From Suillus spraguei (Eukaryota > Basidiomycota > Agaricomycetes > Boletales > Suillaceae), in contig JABCPU010000067.1 of the NCBI GenBank assembly GCA_016800925.1, positions 164,840-228,839 of the forward strand: a stretch of 64,000 bases of DNA, given 5' to 3'. Position numbers and translations under genes: made by a program. Numbering within the stretch: the stretch's first letter is position 1; each line of letters begins with the position of its first letter. The notes beneath the pieces are model-generated. The model had not been told where the DNA came from. It ran no database searches and saw only the letters and a list, made by a program, of their open reading frames with translations. This document shows, piece after piece, positions 1 through 11,500 of this stretch.

Positions 1-1077
1 CAAGTGTAATAAAGCAGCTTGAGAACGTACTGCATCATAGATTTCGTCTTCTTCGCCCTCATCGTCGAGGGGGTCCCAAGGAGGGTCAACATCATCCCAC
101 CTAAAAAAAGGACATTGCACCGCCAAGTCATGAGAAGGTTTCAACTTACTTGGGGATCGTATCATCAATTGGCTCATTTCCGCGTTGACTGAGAGGCCAC
201 CAGAACTTAGTACGAGGCTTTTTAGCCTGTACAAGGGCATGTATTTTGCGGCCGAGTCGCTTCCTGCGCGGTAAATACCAGAAATATTTTCTGAAGTCCA
301 GGTGAAACCAGCATTGAAGGCTGGCCCAATAGGCCCAGTGGCTTTAAGTGTCACGGAAATTTTTTCTGCTTCTATGCCAAGTGTGAACATCGCAGAAGAA
401 TTTACACGTGCCAGACTTACTCTGGTCAGACATGTACATCACATATGCTGCACAAGATATCACTTCGGTGACAATTTACTTCCCTAGGACATCAGGCCTG
501 AACTTCAGCAGCTTGATGATGCGTTCATCATTAGGAAGGCTGATGTATCTTGGCTTGTACATGACAAGCGCTACTGCTGGTTTTCTACCATCGAACTGAA
601 ACTCAACTTTGAGGGCGACATCTACTGCACCCGCCACGGCGCTGCAATATAGTCAGATATATATCCGAACACTACATATCGTAACACCTACGCTTCAGCA
701 GATGCGTTGACTTCCTTGGTAGTGACACCCCACGATTTGACGATGAATTTGTCGTCCCCTCCTTCTTGTTCTATGGGGGTTAGTGCCGGATCCGTCATGT
801 CGATACCGATATCGTTCGTTGTCGTGTAAACGTTCCCTTCCCAGTCGAATTCTCCAGTTTCATTGTTGATCATTCCATAATCGCCCACCTGTGCCTGTCA
901 GGTCAATTGAAACCAAGTGGTATCTTTACACACATGAATTGGTCTTGGTGGATCCAGTTGGCCCACTTGGATGTACGCCCTGAATGAGGTCGATGAACTT
1001 TCGTGAAACGTACTTCATCGCAACTATGTTGCGAGAAGGTGGGAGATATCTTTGGGACCATGGGCAATACAGACATC
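1..1077 (-). pseudogene. Uncharacterised basidiomycete gene, 3' part off the window, with an in-frame stop
   Basis: Minus-strand exons can be followed from about 1077 down to the left edge. One exon (about 1000-901) reads AYIQVGQLDPPRPIHVC followed by KDTTWFQLT; the same frame continues at 888 with VGDYGMINNETGEFDWEGN. A TGA codon at 898-900 lies between these two coding-like blocks. Later exons are separated by introns: one begins with GTAGGTG near 688, another lies at about 489-370 with a GTAAAT donor, and the last visible exon ends in an acidic run (EDEIYDAV) near position 20. I know this layout as a recurrent uncharacterised basidiomycete family, but I cannot name a function. The TGA suggests a pseudogene unless an unusual splice removes it. 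The N-terminal exon boundaries above 1000 are not resolved. Confidence 0.5.
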
Positions 1078-2055
1078 CTTATATACATATACCTTTGACT
1101 GGCGCTAAGATATATTCAAATATTCAAACTTTGGTTCGGACTTGCCAATCAGATCATAGGCTTCGCGGGAAGTTACGAGACATAAGCCGCAGCAAGAACA
1201 TGAGGAAGAAGGGCAGTGCGATGGGCATGTAAGCTGTATCCTCGAGGCTCATAATTTCCTTTTGAACCAGATATCTGCACATCCAGAAGCTCCGAGGCGA
1301 TGAAAACTAGGCGGCGTTGGTTGCATTGAGTGATCAGATGAGCACTGCATACAGATAGTAACATGTCATAAACATACATAGCATTCAACGAGAAGGATAA
1401 GGCTGACGTTGATTTTTCCGTGCATCCAACGAACATTCGATTCACACGATCTCGGTGTGACATGTCAATCAGGATTCAGGAGAAACTTGTCCGACTGGCC
1501 AACCACACCATAACGAATCGGATGAACAGATGCGGCTTATGTCAGCGGATATCGCGTGACTAGTCTCCTTTTGGCTAATTACATAAGTCTGTAACTCGAC
1601 AGGATCAAGCTCAAGGCTTGTTCGAGGGTAGAAAACCTTGTTGAATTTCAAACAACGTCCGGCATCGCGACACCTCCCTTTGCTTCCTGTGCCGAAGGCA
1701 CAACGGGCCCTGGACTTGTTACTATTCACCTTAGCATCAGGGAATTCTCAAGTACAAGTACATATAGTAAGTACCTCATCAGTTCCGAGTCATAATCATA
1801 TCATTTAACTTACACTTTCCACTGAGCGGAAATTAGCTTTTCTCCAAGTATCTCTTGTGCCACAACACTGACACTACAGCGATAGTCGCCCTCTGATTTG
1901 GTTCGTGCTCTGCTTCAGTGTTTTTACTTCCGGCTCTCTCTGTACCCCACCATGGCATAGTATCACCGACTCACATAGGTTCGGTTGTTAATTTGGCGTA
2001 CTACTATGCGCTACCTAGTGAAATTGCAGAAATCAAAAAATTTGGTCGCAAGAAT
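1078..2055. other. Stretch without an assignable gene
   Basis: Open frames on the minus strand around 1469-1729 (a Cys/Arg/Lys-rich stretch containing FGTGSKGRCRDAGRC) and 1173-1463 could be remnants. Neither starts with ATG and neither resembles a family I know. They may be 5' exons of the decayed gene to the left or simple intergenic DNA. Confidence 0.3.
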
Positions 2056-2226
2056 GACTACTTTTTCGCCGCTATGCCACCTTCCTGCTGCAACCAGGAG
2101 TCCATGTCCGTCACCTTTCTGTACATCACAGACATGAAATCTGCCAGTGCAGCAGCTGCAACATCGACTTCACTAATGCCAAGTCGAAATTCCGCCCGTG
2201 AAAGTTTGAACCCAAGTTTAAGCTAG
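2056..2226 (-). CDS. Isolated coding-like exon, unknown protein
   Basis: On the minus strand a frame opens after an acceptor-like GAGACTAG at about 2227 and reads LKLGFKLSRAEFRLGISEVD, then a segment ending MDSWLQQEGGIAAKK before a stop. The amphipathic, heptad-like composition looks like a real exon rather than chance. I could not connect it to a full gene. The exon could belong to the gene at 1-1077 or be a relic. Confidence 0.25.
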
Positions 2227-2599
2227 TCTCTCAGAGCTACGAGGAGCTAGTACGCCACTGTGATGTATGATGCTATCTTGTTCGAATATACAGCACATGC
2301 AGAGGTAAAGAACTAAATTTTACCCAAATGTACGAGCTGACGTAGTGTCACACACTCATATCATATCTTGGAATCAAACCAGAAAGTTGTATCATGATCA
2401 CACCGATGGGGTAGATGTACCACATATCCTTAGAAGACACTATGACTTGGGTCAGATTCGAAAATGACCGTGACGCACTGACCAAGCTGTCGATCAACCT
2501 ATGTCCAGGATTCATGCAACACATATGCGCTTTGAAGACTAAGTTGATAATATTGCCACCGCGACATGATGAAGATATTCGAAGCACTAAGATTGGATA

Positions 2600-5091
2600 C
2601 TATCTCTCGCTAATGAAAGAAAGAACGGACTTGGCCAGTCGTTGGAAGATACGAACCTCGCCCGCTGCCCAGATAAACCACGATATGAACATGACAACGA
2701 CAATGCACCCGCCAACAATTGATGCCAGCATGGCCGTCGTCGTAAACTTGAACACGTTGTACAGAAGGCCGATTGCAAAGTAGATCATCCTTAGGGTAAA
2801 GGGCACATTAATTAATACGCTAGTTAGATAGTATCGATGCACGCACCCCCACATAAGCATTGCATATGGAAGACTGTGAACGATGGCAAGGGCTTTCACT
2901 CCAAAAAATGTGTCTGTTAGATTTGACAGAAATTCGGCCTAAGGAGGCTGGTTAGCATGGTAGAAATAGATGAAAGGGCAACGACTCACCGCTTTGTCGG
3001 CCGATTCAAAACCGTACCTCTGGTTCTGACGCGCTAGCAGAACCGAGGCTATCAAGGAACCAGTGATAAAGATAATCGAGAGATAGGTAGTAATGATTCC
3101 GATCGACTGTGACTGATTGATGTTCACGTTCGGCACTGCGAGGAAACTGACGTCTACTGCTAACATGACGGTTGACTGACAGATATCAAGTTATGAAGCA
3201 GAATGGTGACTTGATGATGATGATGATGATACGTACGTAGATGGTAATCCCAGTCCACTCTGTCATGAGACTTCTGTTGAAGTCTTTCCACCGCGGCGTG
3301 TTGATACACTCATCCACCCATACCCTTCGAAGATTTTTCAAGTGCGCTTGCGGTGCCCAAAAAAGCATGGCTTCGAAAACAAGAGAAAGGGGGCTGATCA
3401 GTGGATGAAAGCCAGTATCCTCCTCATATACGGATCTGTCAGCATCGAGTCGAGCACAAGGTAGGCCGCAGAAGTTGAAAAACTTGGCTCTGTCTTCAAA
3501 ATGAATGAGTGACCTGAACCCAGCGGTGAAACGAAGAACGTACAGAAATAATGCATGAACCTAGCTATTGATGGAATAATGAACAATCAAAGGAGACTGT
3601 ACTATGTGTGTAGGCTTTTCTCACCAATGATACAAGTAGAATGAGGAAAATCATTTTCCTCAGCGTTCTCTGGAAATATGTCATTTCAATATGAATGGTT
3701 CTAGCGCAGCTTTCGCACCTCGGAGGTGGTTGATCAGCTCCAGGATTCTGGAGAGTTCATCGGCATCAAAAGGTGACAAGGATATGTCCGAAGTGATGAT
3801 CTCTGGCATGTCGTGTTCAAAAAGAGCTGAACATTAATGACAAGTGCCCACTACCTGCACTCGCATGCATGACGACCTCCCTCAGTTCTTTGAGAAGCTT
3901 GACTCGATCCATCTGGTGGTTCGGGTAGCGCTCGTAATGCGTCCTGCTCGTCTCAGGGATTGATGGTAATGCAAGATCTCGAGGCACATTGTAATCAAGG
4001 TGATGGGAGAAGTAACTGAAACTCACACAATTGCAAGTGACAAACCAGTACTCAGACTCCAAGGCAAATCCTGCTTGCCAGGTTCATATCAGTGCGATCA
4101 AAGTTCAGCATACGCACGAATGTGGCTCGGATCATTGACGCCCCGGAGCCCGCTAAAGATGTTCATTGTTGCTTCATTATCGTGCAGCCAAAAGAGAGTT
4201 CGAGCCGCGTGGTCGACGAAATAATATTGGCAGGTCATTTCGCCTTCACTCAGCCATAACTGCAGAACGAGCTCAATGTTATCGGCTTTGAGATGTGCCG
4301 ATTTCGCCCGTGCTGTCTCGTAAAGCCTATCCACGCACTCAGCGAGCAAGTGGAACGTAGTTTCGTCCATGATGGCTTCAGTGTACGTTTTCTAAAAAGA
4401 CAATATGTCAATGGCTCAGGGAACGCCTGCATTTCCTTCGTGATGGGACGCTTACTCGATTCATATCGTGTAAATATAACGCGCCTTCGGGATGTATGCA
4501 TAACTGCCAACCACCGTTCAACCATGGACATGATCTGCATGGTTTGTCATCCCATTCAAATGCTACCTGGCCAATGGACTCACTCGTTTGGAAATTGTGT
4601 CATGAGTGCTGGAATGTAATCACGCTCACGTGTTTTATCTCTGGTGAGTGATTCCTCAAGACTATTCACCATCATGAGTAGTGCTGTACATACACTAGAG
4701 GACGATTCTCGTATCGCAAAACATCATTCGCAGCGAATGGTACAAAACGGGGAGTGATACCAGGAGCAGAAATATATGGAACAGGCATGGCAGATATTGA
4801 AGACGACACCGCACCTTGAGTGCTGCTTGTTATATCGGTTGAAGTTATTTGGTGAAGCGGCAATGGCAAGGTGGCCTGCGGACATCGTGCACTGGAAGCC
4901 CCGGCACAGCATGAATCTGCAGTAGAAGACTTTGAGTCAGTACTGTGTCCAGGTAAAGCGTGAACCTTGGCGACATAGCGCCGCAAGCAAGACATGAGAA
5001 TGCGCAGTCGCTGGGCAGATGAATGTGCGAGCGCTGCCAGCACTTGCCATAAACGTTTTAAGAGCTTTCGAATTAGCCTCATATTCAACAT
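2600..5091 (-). CDS. WW-like, multi-pass membrane protein of a basidiomycete-specific family
   Basis: Exons chain well on the minus strand from an ATG at 5089-5091. The N-terminal part is basic, then low-complexity Ser/Thr/Pro (YISAPGITPRFVPF). After an intron with a GTATGT donor near 4700 comes a WW-like segment, GGWQLCIHPEGALYLHDMNR, followed by KTYTEAIMDETTFHLLAE. Next is a conserved-looking block with YYFVDHAARTLFWLHDNEA (about 4170-4230). Later exons carry LFWAPQAHLKNLRRVWVDE (about 3310-3365) and two membrane regions: NVNINQSQSIGIITTYLSII, and the C-terminal ALAIVHSLPYAMLMWG with two more hydrophobic helices. The stop is at 2600-2602. The order (Pro-rich, WW-like, soluble block, C-terminal helices) fits a large uncharacterised agaricomycete family; function and membrane location are unknown. 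All junctions I checked keep frame, so it may be intact. Confidence 0.72.
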
Positions 5092-5306
5092 GTCGTTTGC
5101 TGTTAACGTTCGATGAAGCGGACTTTGATTGGTAGAACTCCGGAAGTGAACTGCTAGTGTTTCGGCACTTGCCGGTTCAGTCTATTAATTACTACGTGGA
5201 ACTTCGTACTGTTAAGTGCTCACTGTACTTTCGAAAAGCAAACTTCAACGTGGCCTTCAGTTGCTCGATGCTCTTTGCCTGATTTTGTTTATATTCGGTC
5301 CTCATC
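5092..5306. promoter_or_regulatory. Short divergent promoter with two ACGTGG motifs
   Basis: The 215 bp between the minus-strand membrane gene and the plus-strand LHS1-type chaperone must hold both promoters. It has two ACGTGG motifs (5194-5199 and 5248-5253) and an inverted CCAAT (ATTGG, about 5129). ACGTGG is the core of unfolded-protein-response elements bound by Hac1/XBP1-type bZIP factors. Control of the chaperone by the UPR is therefore plausible, but this is inference from short motifs. Confidence 0.4.
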
Positions 5307-8254
5307 ATGCCTGGTCTTTCGCTTAGAAAGGCGGTTACATTCTTCGTTCTCTTTGCTGCTGTTTTAGAGAGTTCATTAGCATCGATACTAGCAGTTGACT
5401 ATGGGTCGGATTGGATTAAGGCTTCGCTCATGAAGCCAGGTGTACCCTTTGACGTACTACTGAACAAGGACTCTAAGCGGAAGATGCAGTCCTCAGTCGC
5501 ATGGAAGAAAGACGAAAGGTTATTTGGGTCTGACGCGGCGAACATGGTGAGTGCTGTTCCCCACAATATTCTGCCCTTGGCCTGACTAGGCACAGGCGTC
5601 CCGTTTTCCTGAAGACTCATTTTCATCCCTCAAATACATACAAGGCGCACCATTCAACTCTGATATCGTCACTTATTTCACCTCCATATCCACCGCTCAG
5701 ATTTCTGAGACTGACCGCAAAACTGTTGCGCTGAAACAAAGTGACGGCACGGAATGGAGTACGGAGGAGCTAGTCGCGATGCAACTATCATATATCAAGA
5801 AACTTGCCGAGGATTTGGCGGGTGAGCCGGTAAACGAGGTCGTCCTCACCGTCCCACCGTACTTCTCCCAGCTCGAACGCGACTCGATTACAGATGCAAT
5901 AGAAATTGCAGGACTCAGAACACTGGTATTGGTCAACGACGGCACGGCTGTAGCAGTTAACTATGCTATGACGAGAACCTTCTCAACCAATCCTGAATAC
6001 CACGTTATCTACGACGCCGGCGCGTCTTCAACACGTGCCACCGTGGTTTCGTTCGCTGCGGTTGAGGATCCCAAGACGAAGGCATCATACACGCAGATTA
6101 ATGTCCTGGGCGTTGGGTATGACCGAAATACCGGTGGAACAGAACTAGACTTGAGGTTGCGGGATATTTTGATAGACAGTTTTATGTCAAAGCACCGGCG
6201 GGATATCCGGAAGGACAAGCGCGGTATGGCTAAACTTTGGAAGGAGGCTGGACGTGTGAAGGCTATCCTCAGTGCCAACTCAGACGCGATGTCGACAGTA
6301 AGCAAGCTGGCTAAACATAATGTGTGGTTTTGATGCTCACAGTGTTCAGGTGGAGAGTGTTGCATTTGACATTGACTTTAAGACTAAGGTTACTCGCTCG
6401 GAATTTGAGAACGCTTGTAAAGACCTCCACTCGCGCTTTGCAAGACCCATCTATGATGCGCTTGCTAATGCTGAGTTTTCATTGGTACGCATGCCCATAG
6501 GTTGTCTTACAAATATTGTCTGATACAGTTACAGGCAAATATCTCATCCGTTATTTTAACAGGTGGAAATTCACGTACGCCCATGGTCCAGGCCGCTGTA
6601 AAAGCGGCTGTTGGCGAGTAAGCATTCTATTTTTCTTTTTGGACAATTGGAGTTCACATGTTTTATTAGAGATCGCATTGCACTCAATGTCAACGCGGAT
6701 GAATCCGCCGTACTCGGTGCAGCGCTTTATGGAGCTTCCCTCTCCCGTCAATTCAAAACCAAGGATATTCGTGTAACTGATATCCTAATACACGATATTC
6801 AGGCGTCCTATCTCGCGTCTAATCCAGGCACGCGAACGATTCACACAGCGATCTTGCCTGCTGGGTCGAAGCATGGTGCCAGAAAGACTCTGACATTCAA
6901 ACGTGAAGAGGATTTTTCTGTGGTACTGAACTATCCCAATGAAGTCATGTCGTGCGTGTTCCGTATATGCAGTGTTCATATATTATTAACCTTGTTTTTA
7001 GTGGCTTCCCCCGCGAGATCCTCGAGGCGAAGATTGTTGGCATTCCTGAGGCCATTGATAATCTCGTTGAACGCGGCGCAATCGATCCGGTGATCAAGGC
7101 TACCGTCGTACTTTCCGAATCCGGGTTTGTGTCTGTCGGAGACGCCATAGCCTATGGCGAGATTAAGGACGACTCCATCACTGGTACGTATTTTCTCTTT
7201 TTCCTGTTGTTGATTATAAAGCTCGAATAGGGAAGCTGAAAGGCCTATTTGGAGGTGGTGGTGACCAGGTACCATTGGAGACTGACGTCGATGAAGGAGC
7301 CCTAAAGGACGAGAAGATGGAGAAGGATAAGAAGGATAAGGCTAAGAAGCCGCTTGGGAAGGACCAAAGTACTATTCCGCTTGAGGTCGAAATTGTGTAC
7401 AATTCCCAGGGCCCACTAAGTCTTGTGGCGAAACGGGCTGCCCGTGAACGGTACGTTTGGATTGTCTGTGCTCATAATACTGACCGGAGTCATGCTGTCA
7501 CAGTCTCAGGGCATTAGACAACATGGAAATGTCGAGGCAACTTCGGGAAGAAGCACATAATTCTCTTGAAGGATACTTGTATAAGCTACGGGATCTCTTG
7601 AATGATGGTCCGGAAACGCCATTCATAAAATGCTCACAGCTATCTGAGAGGCAAACACTTTCGGACAAACTCTCGGAGATTACTGCATGGCTACATGAGG
7701 AAGGAGACACTGCTGATAGATTGCAGCTGTGGGAAAAGCGATCAGCTCTCGAGTTAGTATCTTTCAGGGGGAGAAGGCTATTCCATCGCTTACCATTTCT
7801 GGATAGGACTCTGGAGAAACCAATCGTACACCGCTACAAGGAGATCGAGTCTTTCCCACAAGCACTGAATAACTCCCAAAAGTGGAACTGGAGTACTAGA
7901 TTATTCCTTACCCAAGCAAGGGAGAACGTTACGGCAGACGCCATCGCAGGTGTTCCTTCGAAATGGACGTCCCAGGAGCTTGATGCGCTCGAGAAAGCAC
8001 TCAAGGAGCATGAAAGTTGGCTTCATGATGGCGTTGAGCGGCAAAAGAAGACAAAGATGAATGAAGACCCGGCGATAGACACTAAGGAGATGCAGCAGCG
8101 ATCGAAGATGTTGGAGCAGCACTTGCAAAGATTGGTGAAGAGAAAGGTACCCAAAGTCAAAAAGACGCCCGCGAAGCCGGACGCCAATGAATCGTCGTCT
8201 ACTGAAGCAACGCAAGCGCCCGGAGATAGTCAGCCAGGGCATGATGAATTGTAG
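5307..8254 (+). CDS. LHS1: ER-lumenal Hsp70-like chaperone, LHS1/GRP170 (HYOU1) type
   Basis: The ATG at 5307 starts a signal peptide (hydrophobic VTFFVLFAAVLESSLAS), then the Hsp70 nucleotide-binding domain: ILAVDYGSDWIKASLMKPG, EVVLTVPPYFSQLERDS, ILTGGNSRTPMVQAAVKAAV and DESAVLGAALYGASL. A diverged substrate-binding part follows with a Lys/Asp-rich insert (about 7290-7370) and a helical C-terminus. The last four residues are HDEL, an ER retrieval signal. Exons I can place: 5307-5546, 5596-6297, 6350-6484, 6535-6617, 6670-6951, 7002-7183, 7231-7450, 7510-7752 and 7807-8254; all junctions keep frame. The large size, the acidic/basic insert and HDEL point to the Hsp110/GRP170 branch rather than BiP. 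In yeast Lhs1 is a nucleotide-exchange factor for Kar2/BiP in protein import and folding. Confidence 0.93.
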
Positions 8255-8565
8255 ATGATGCTCATACTAATTATTGATAAAATAGATGAAGTCTGTCACA
8301 TTTGTTGATTTCCATGCAGCGTGTGCAGTTGTACTCACTGGGGCGTTCTGCTGCGGTGTGTTTGTCGGTGCTTGCCAAGGGCCAAAGTAGCCTATGATAC
8401 AATCATTCGGTAGTATAGTACAGCTTTCATCAAGTTGTAGATATCTCAATTTCTCCTTCCACCAAGAGTGATCATCACCGCCTGCCAAACTATCGGAATC
8501 CGACACCTTTGTTCAACCTTGGTCGGCCGTGCCGTGCTCAGAACTCTCAATATCGGTTGTGACCC
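8255..8565. promoter_or_regulatory. Intergenic region between LHS1-type gene and UNC13-like gene
   Basis: This holds the 3' end of the chaperone gene and the promoter of the next plus-strand gene. An open minus-strand frame at 8267-8506 lacks an ATG and overlaps both signals, so I read it as chance. No distinct motif stands out. Confidence 0.4.
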
Positions 8566-11500
8566 ATGTCCAAGCGGAGCTATGATAGCAGTGCTCACGA
8601 GAAACGCATTTCCAAGTATCGTGTCAATGACGACGATCTATTCGAGTACGTATGCCAATCAGTCAACATCGCCAATTTCATGCAATTGACTGTTTTTGGA
8701 TCCGCGACATAGATATGTCCTTCGTGTAGCGTGCGTAGCCTTGTCCCGCGTACCAGCACTCACCTTATATATTTTATGACATCTGCAGTATTCTCAGCCA
8801 CGTCATTCAACCGAAAGCATCGAATCATAACGCCAACACCTGCGAGGTAAAGGAGAAGGAGCATCACTCCAAATTCTCAGGAGCTATATCCAACTCCATT
8901 GTATCCATAGGTGATATATTCAAGGATCTCAGGGATGGGTCGAAGAGTGTCAAGTTTCCAGAGAAACTCCTCAAAGTCTTGGAGCAGAGACTGCAGAATA
9001 TAGCAATGGGAAAAGATGCTGCGTCCGTGGCATAACTACGCTGTGCTCCAGAATTATATGCTGACGCTGAGGTTGCAGGTATTCCGACCAATTAACAAGG
9101 CGAACTATGGCCGTTTTCTATGGGCAGTTCATGGGGGACCCTTTCAGAAGGCAGATGAAGGAGAATAGAAGCATAGAGGAGTTGATCTTGATGTTTGCCG
9201 CACAAGCTACCAGTGTGCTCAGGAAGGAGCCCACACTTGCTGATGATGGATGGAAGGTTGAGGTGAACAACCAGATTGCACAGTTCGTGAGGATGCTTCG
9301 GGATTGTTTGAAGACTCTCAGCCATGTTTCGCCCGAACTCAATTCACGCCTGGATATGTATCACGCCAAACTTGCACCGCCGCAATCTTCAAATGATTCG
9401 GGCTACGACTCTGCATCCGCATCACGCGACCGAGGGGATTCAATCAGCACACAGCCAAGCATCAGCCAAGGCATTTCAGATATGTCCTTTGTGATGATCG
9501 TGGCACGTCTTTTCAAGATTCCTGAGAGCTCTATGCAGAGCGAGGTAGATCGGTTGCGAAAAACATGTACAGAGAAAGTAAGTGATATCCTCCCAGTAGA
9601 TTTGCCACTGAACACCAGTAGGCTGCTGTTACAGACCTCAAGGTGAGACGATAGGTAAAAGAAGAGTCACGTCTTGACTGGCACGTATCACAGACTTGCC
9701 TGAAGAATATCAATGCTGGCGCGCCATTCCCCGGTAGAAGGGAAGATTTCAGCAGTGATGTTGCGTGGAACCATTGGCGTACCCAGGAAACCTCAATTCT
9801 CTCCCAGCTCATGGTAGCGATGATGTCGCTTAATCCTGAACTTGCCAAGTCCATGCCTTCAGACAATGGTTCTATCTATTCTGCATCAGGGACTCGTCCC
9901 ATCTCGATCGACTCTCCTGGTGGAGCGAAGCGACATACTTCGATTGGGAGCCGACAGTCGTTCTTCGGAGCCACAGACGAAGGTGAGGAGAACGACGGCG
10001 ATGAGGGAGACAGCGACGAGGAGATTCGTGTTGGCCACAATTTTACGTTTATTCCGCCAAATCCCAAGAAATTCTACAAGCGTCTCGTCGAATACTGTCT
10101 CGTCGCGGATCTAGAGTTCATGTTCAGCCCTGAAGTGGACGATGCTGATGAAGTTCCCCTGAGTATCCTCAGTCCTCCTCATGTGGAACTTATAAACGAA
10201 TGTGCGATGCGTTGGCGCATAAACCATACGTATCGTGCGACGTGTTTTTTGGATCAGATCAAGCAATTATATGAGCGCAGCGACGTTCCCATGGAGTGCA
10301 TTCCAGAGGCCCTGCAAGGCATCACGAAGTTATTGCAAGATATCGAGATAGACAAGTGGCCCATCCATGATGTGCGTGGTTAATCCGTATGATCTAACCC
10401 ATTGCTGAGTTTCTTGATAGTCAGAATTATTGGCATCTATTTATGGAGGACTTTATAATATCTTCCTCTCTTCTCTTTATCACGCCATGGATGCCTTGCC
10501 CAACTTAAAAGTCAGCGTGGTCCAGCCATATCTCACTATTCTCGACCAGGTACGAGAGAGTGGACTCATCGAGCGTTTTGAGGCAGATATCAGTACCCGT
10601 TTGTCGGACTTGACGACTCGCATACAAGATGTGTCAGTCCAGTATTATCAGGAGAAAATGCGATCTTTGCAAGCAAGCCCAGGAGTCAATCGGGCGTTGC
10701 CATTGCTGCTGATGACGGATGAACTGGAGAAGGCAGCCAAACAACTGGACAAGCGATTTCCTGATCCTCTTATTGGGTACGACCTTGCACGAAGTTTGAC
10801 TTCGGAACACTGATGTCATGTGCTTAGAGTGGTAGATCTAGTTTCTCTTGTGGTGGAAGCTCAAGTTCCACTCTTTATCAGCGAACTCCAGAACTCCTCG
10901 AAGCGTTTGTATGAATCGTCAATGAATGGTCCAACACCCGATGTGCCTATACAAGACATATTTTCGCTCTACCGACGAACGCAAGCGTTGCTGTCAATGT
11001 ACAAGGCATTTGTCCCTCAGTGAGTGTTTTCATGTGTTTACTGCGAAAACCTCATTGTTTGTAAGGGGACAACTGGAGTTTGACCTTGGGCAGTTTTTCA
11101 TGCCATATGTTCATCAATGGCTCATTGACACTGACAATAAGACGGGTCAGTGGGTGCAAGCTGTAAGTTTCATTTACAGTCGTTGCGATCTAGCTAAACG
11201 AGAGTTATCAGGCAATAGCGGCAGACAAGGTTCGTGCTATGTTTGTATTCTCCCATTTTCCACACTTAAAGTTACTTTAGTTCGAGGCAGAAAATACAGA
11301 AGGGCACAGTGCATCTATCGTCGATATCTTTGACTCTCTCCGTAGCCCAATATCTTTCCTGCAGGATCTCGAGTGGTCAGACGAATATCAAGAAGCGAGA
11401 TTTTTCACCAGTATCTCCAAGGTGCTGATTCAGTGCGTTTTGTCACATAGTGTTTGCTGATGGTGTTACTCTTAGACGATATCCAAGGCAATCGAGCAAT

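Noticed and set aside
8267..8506. Minus-strand 79-codon frame between LHS1-type and UNC13-like genes
   Set aside because: No ATG start, and it lies in the 3'UTR/promoter of two well-supported plus-strand genes.
8864..9091. Minus-strand 75-codon frame
   Set aside because: It is antisense to exon 3 of the UNC13-like gene, whose frame and splice sites fit much better.
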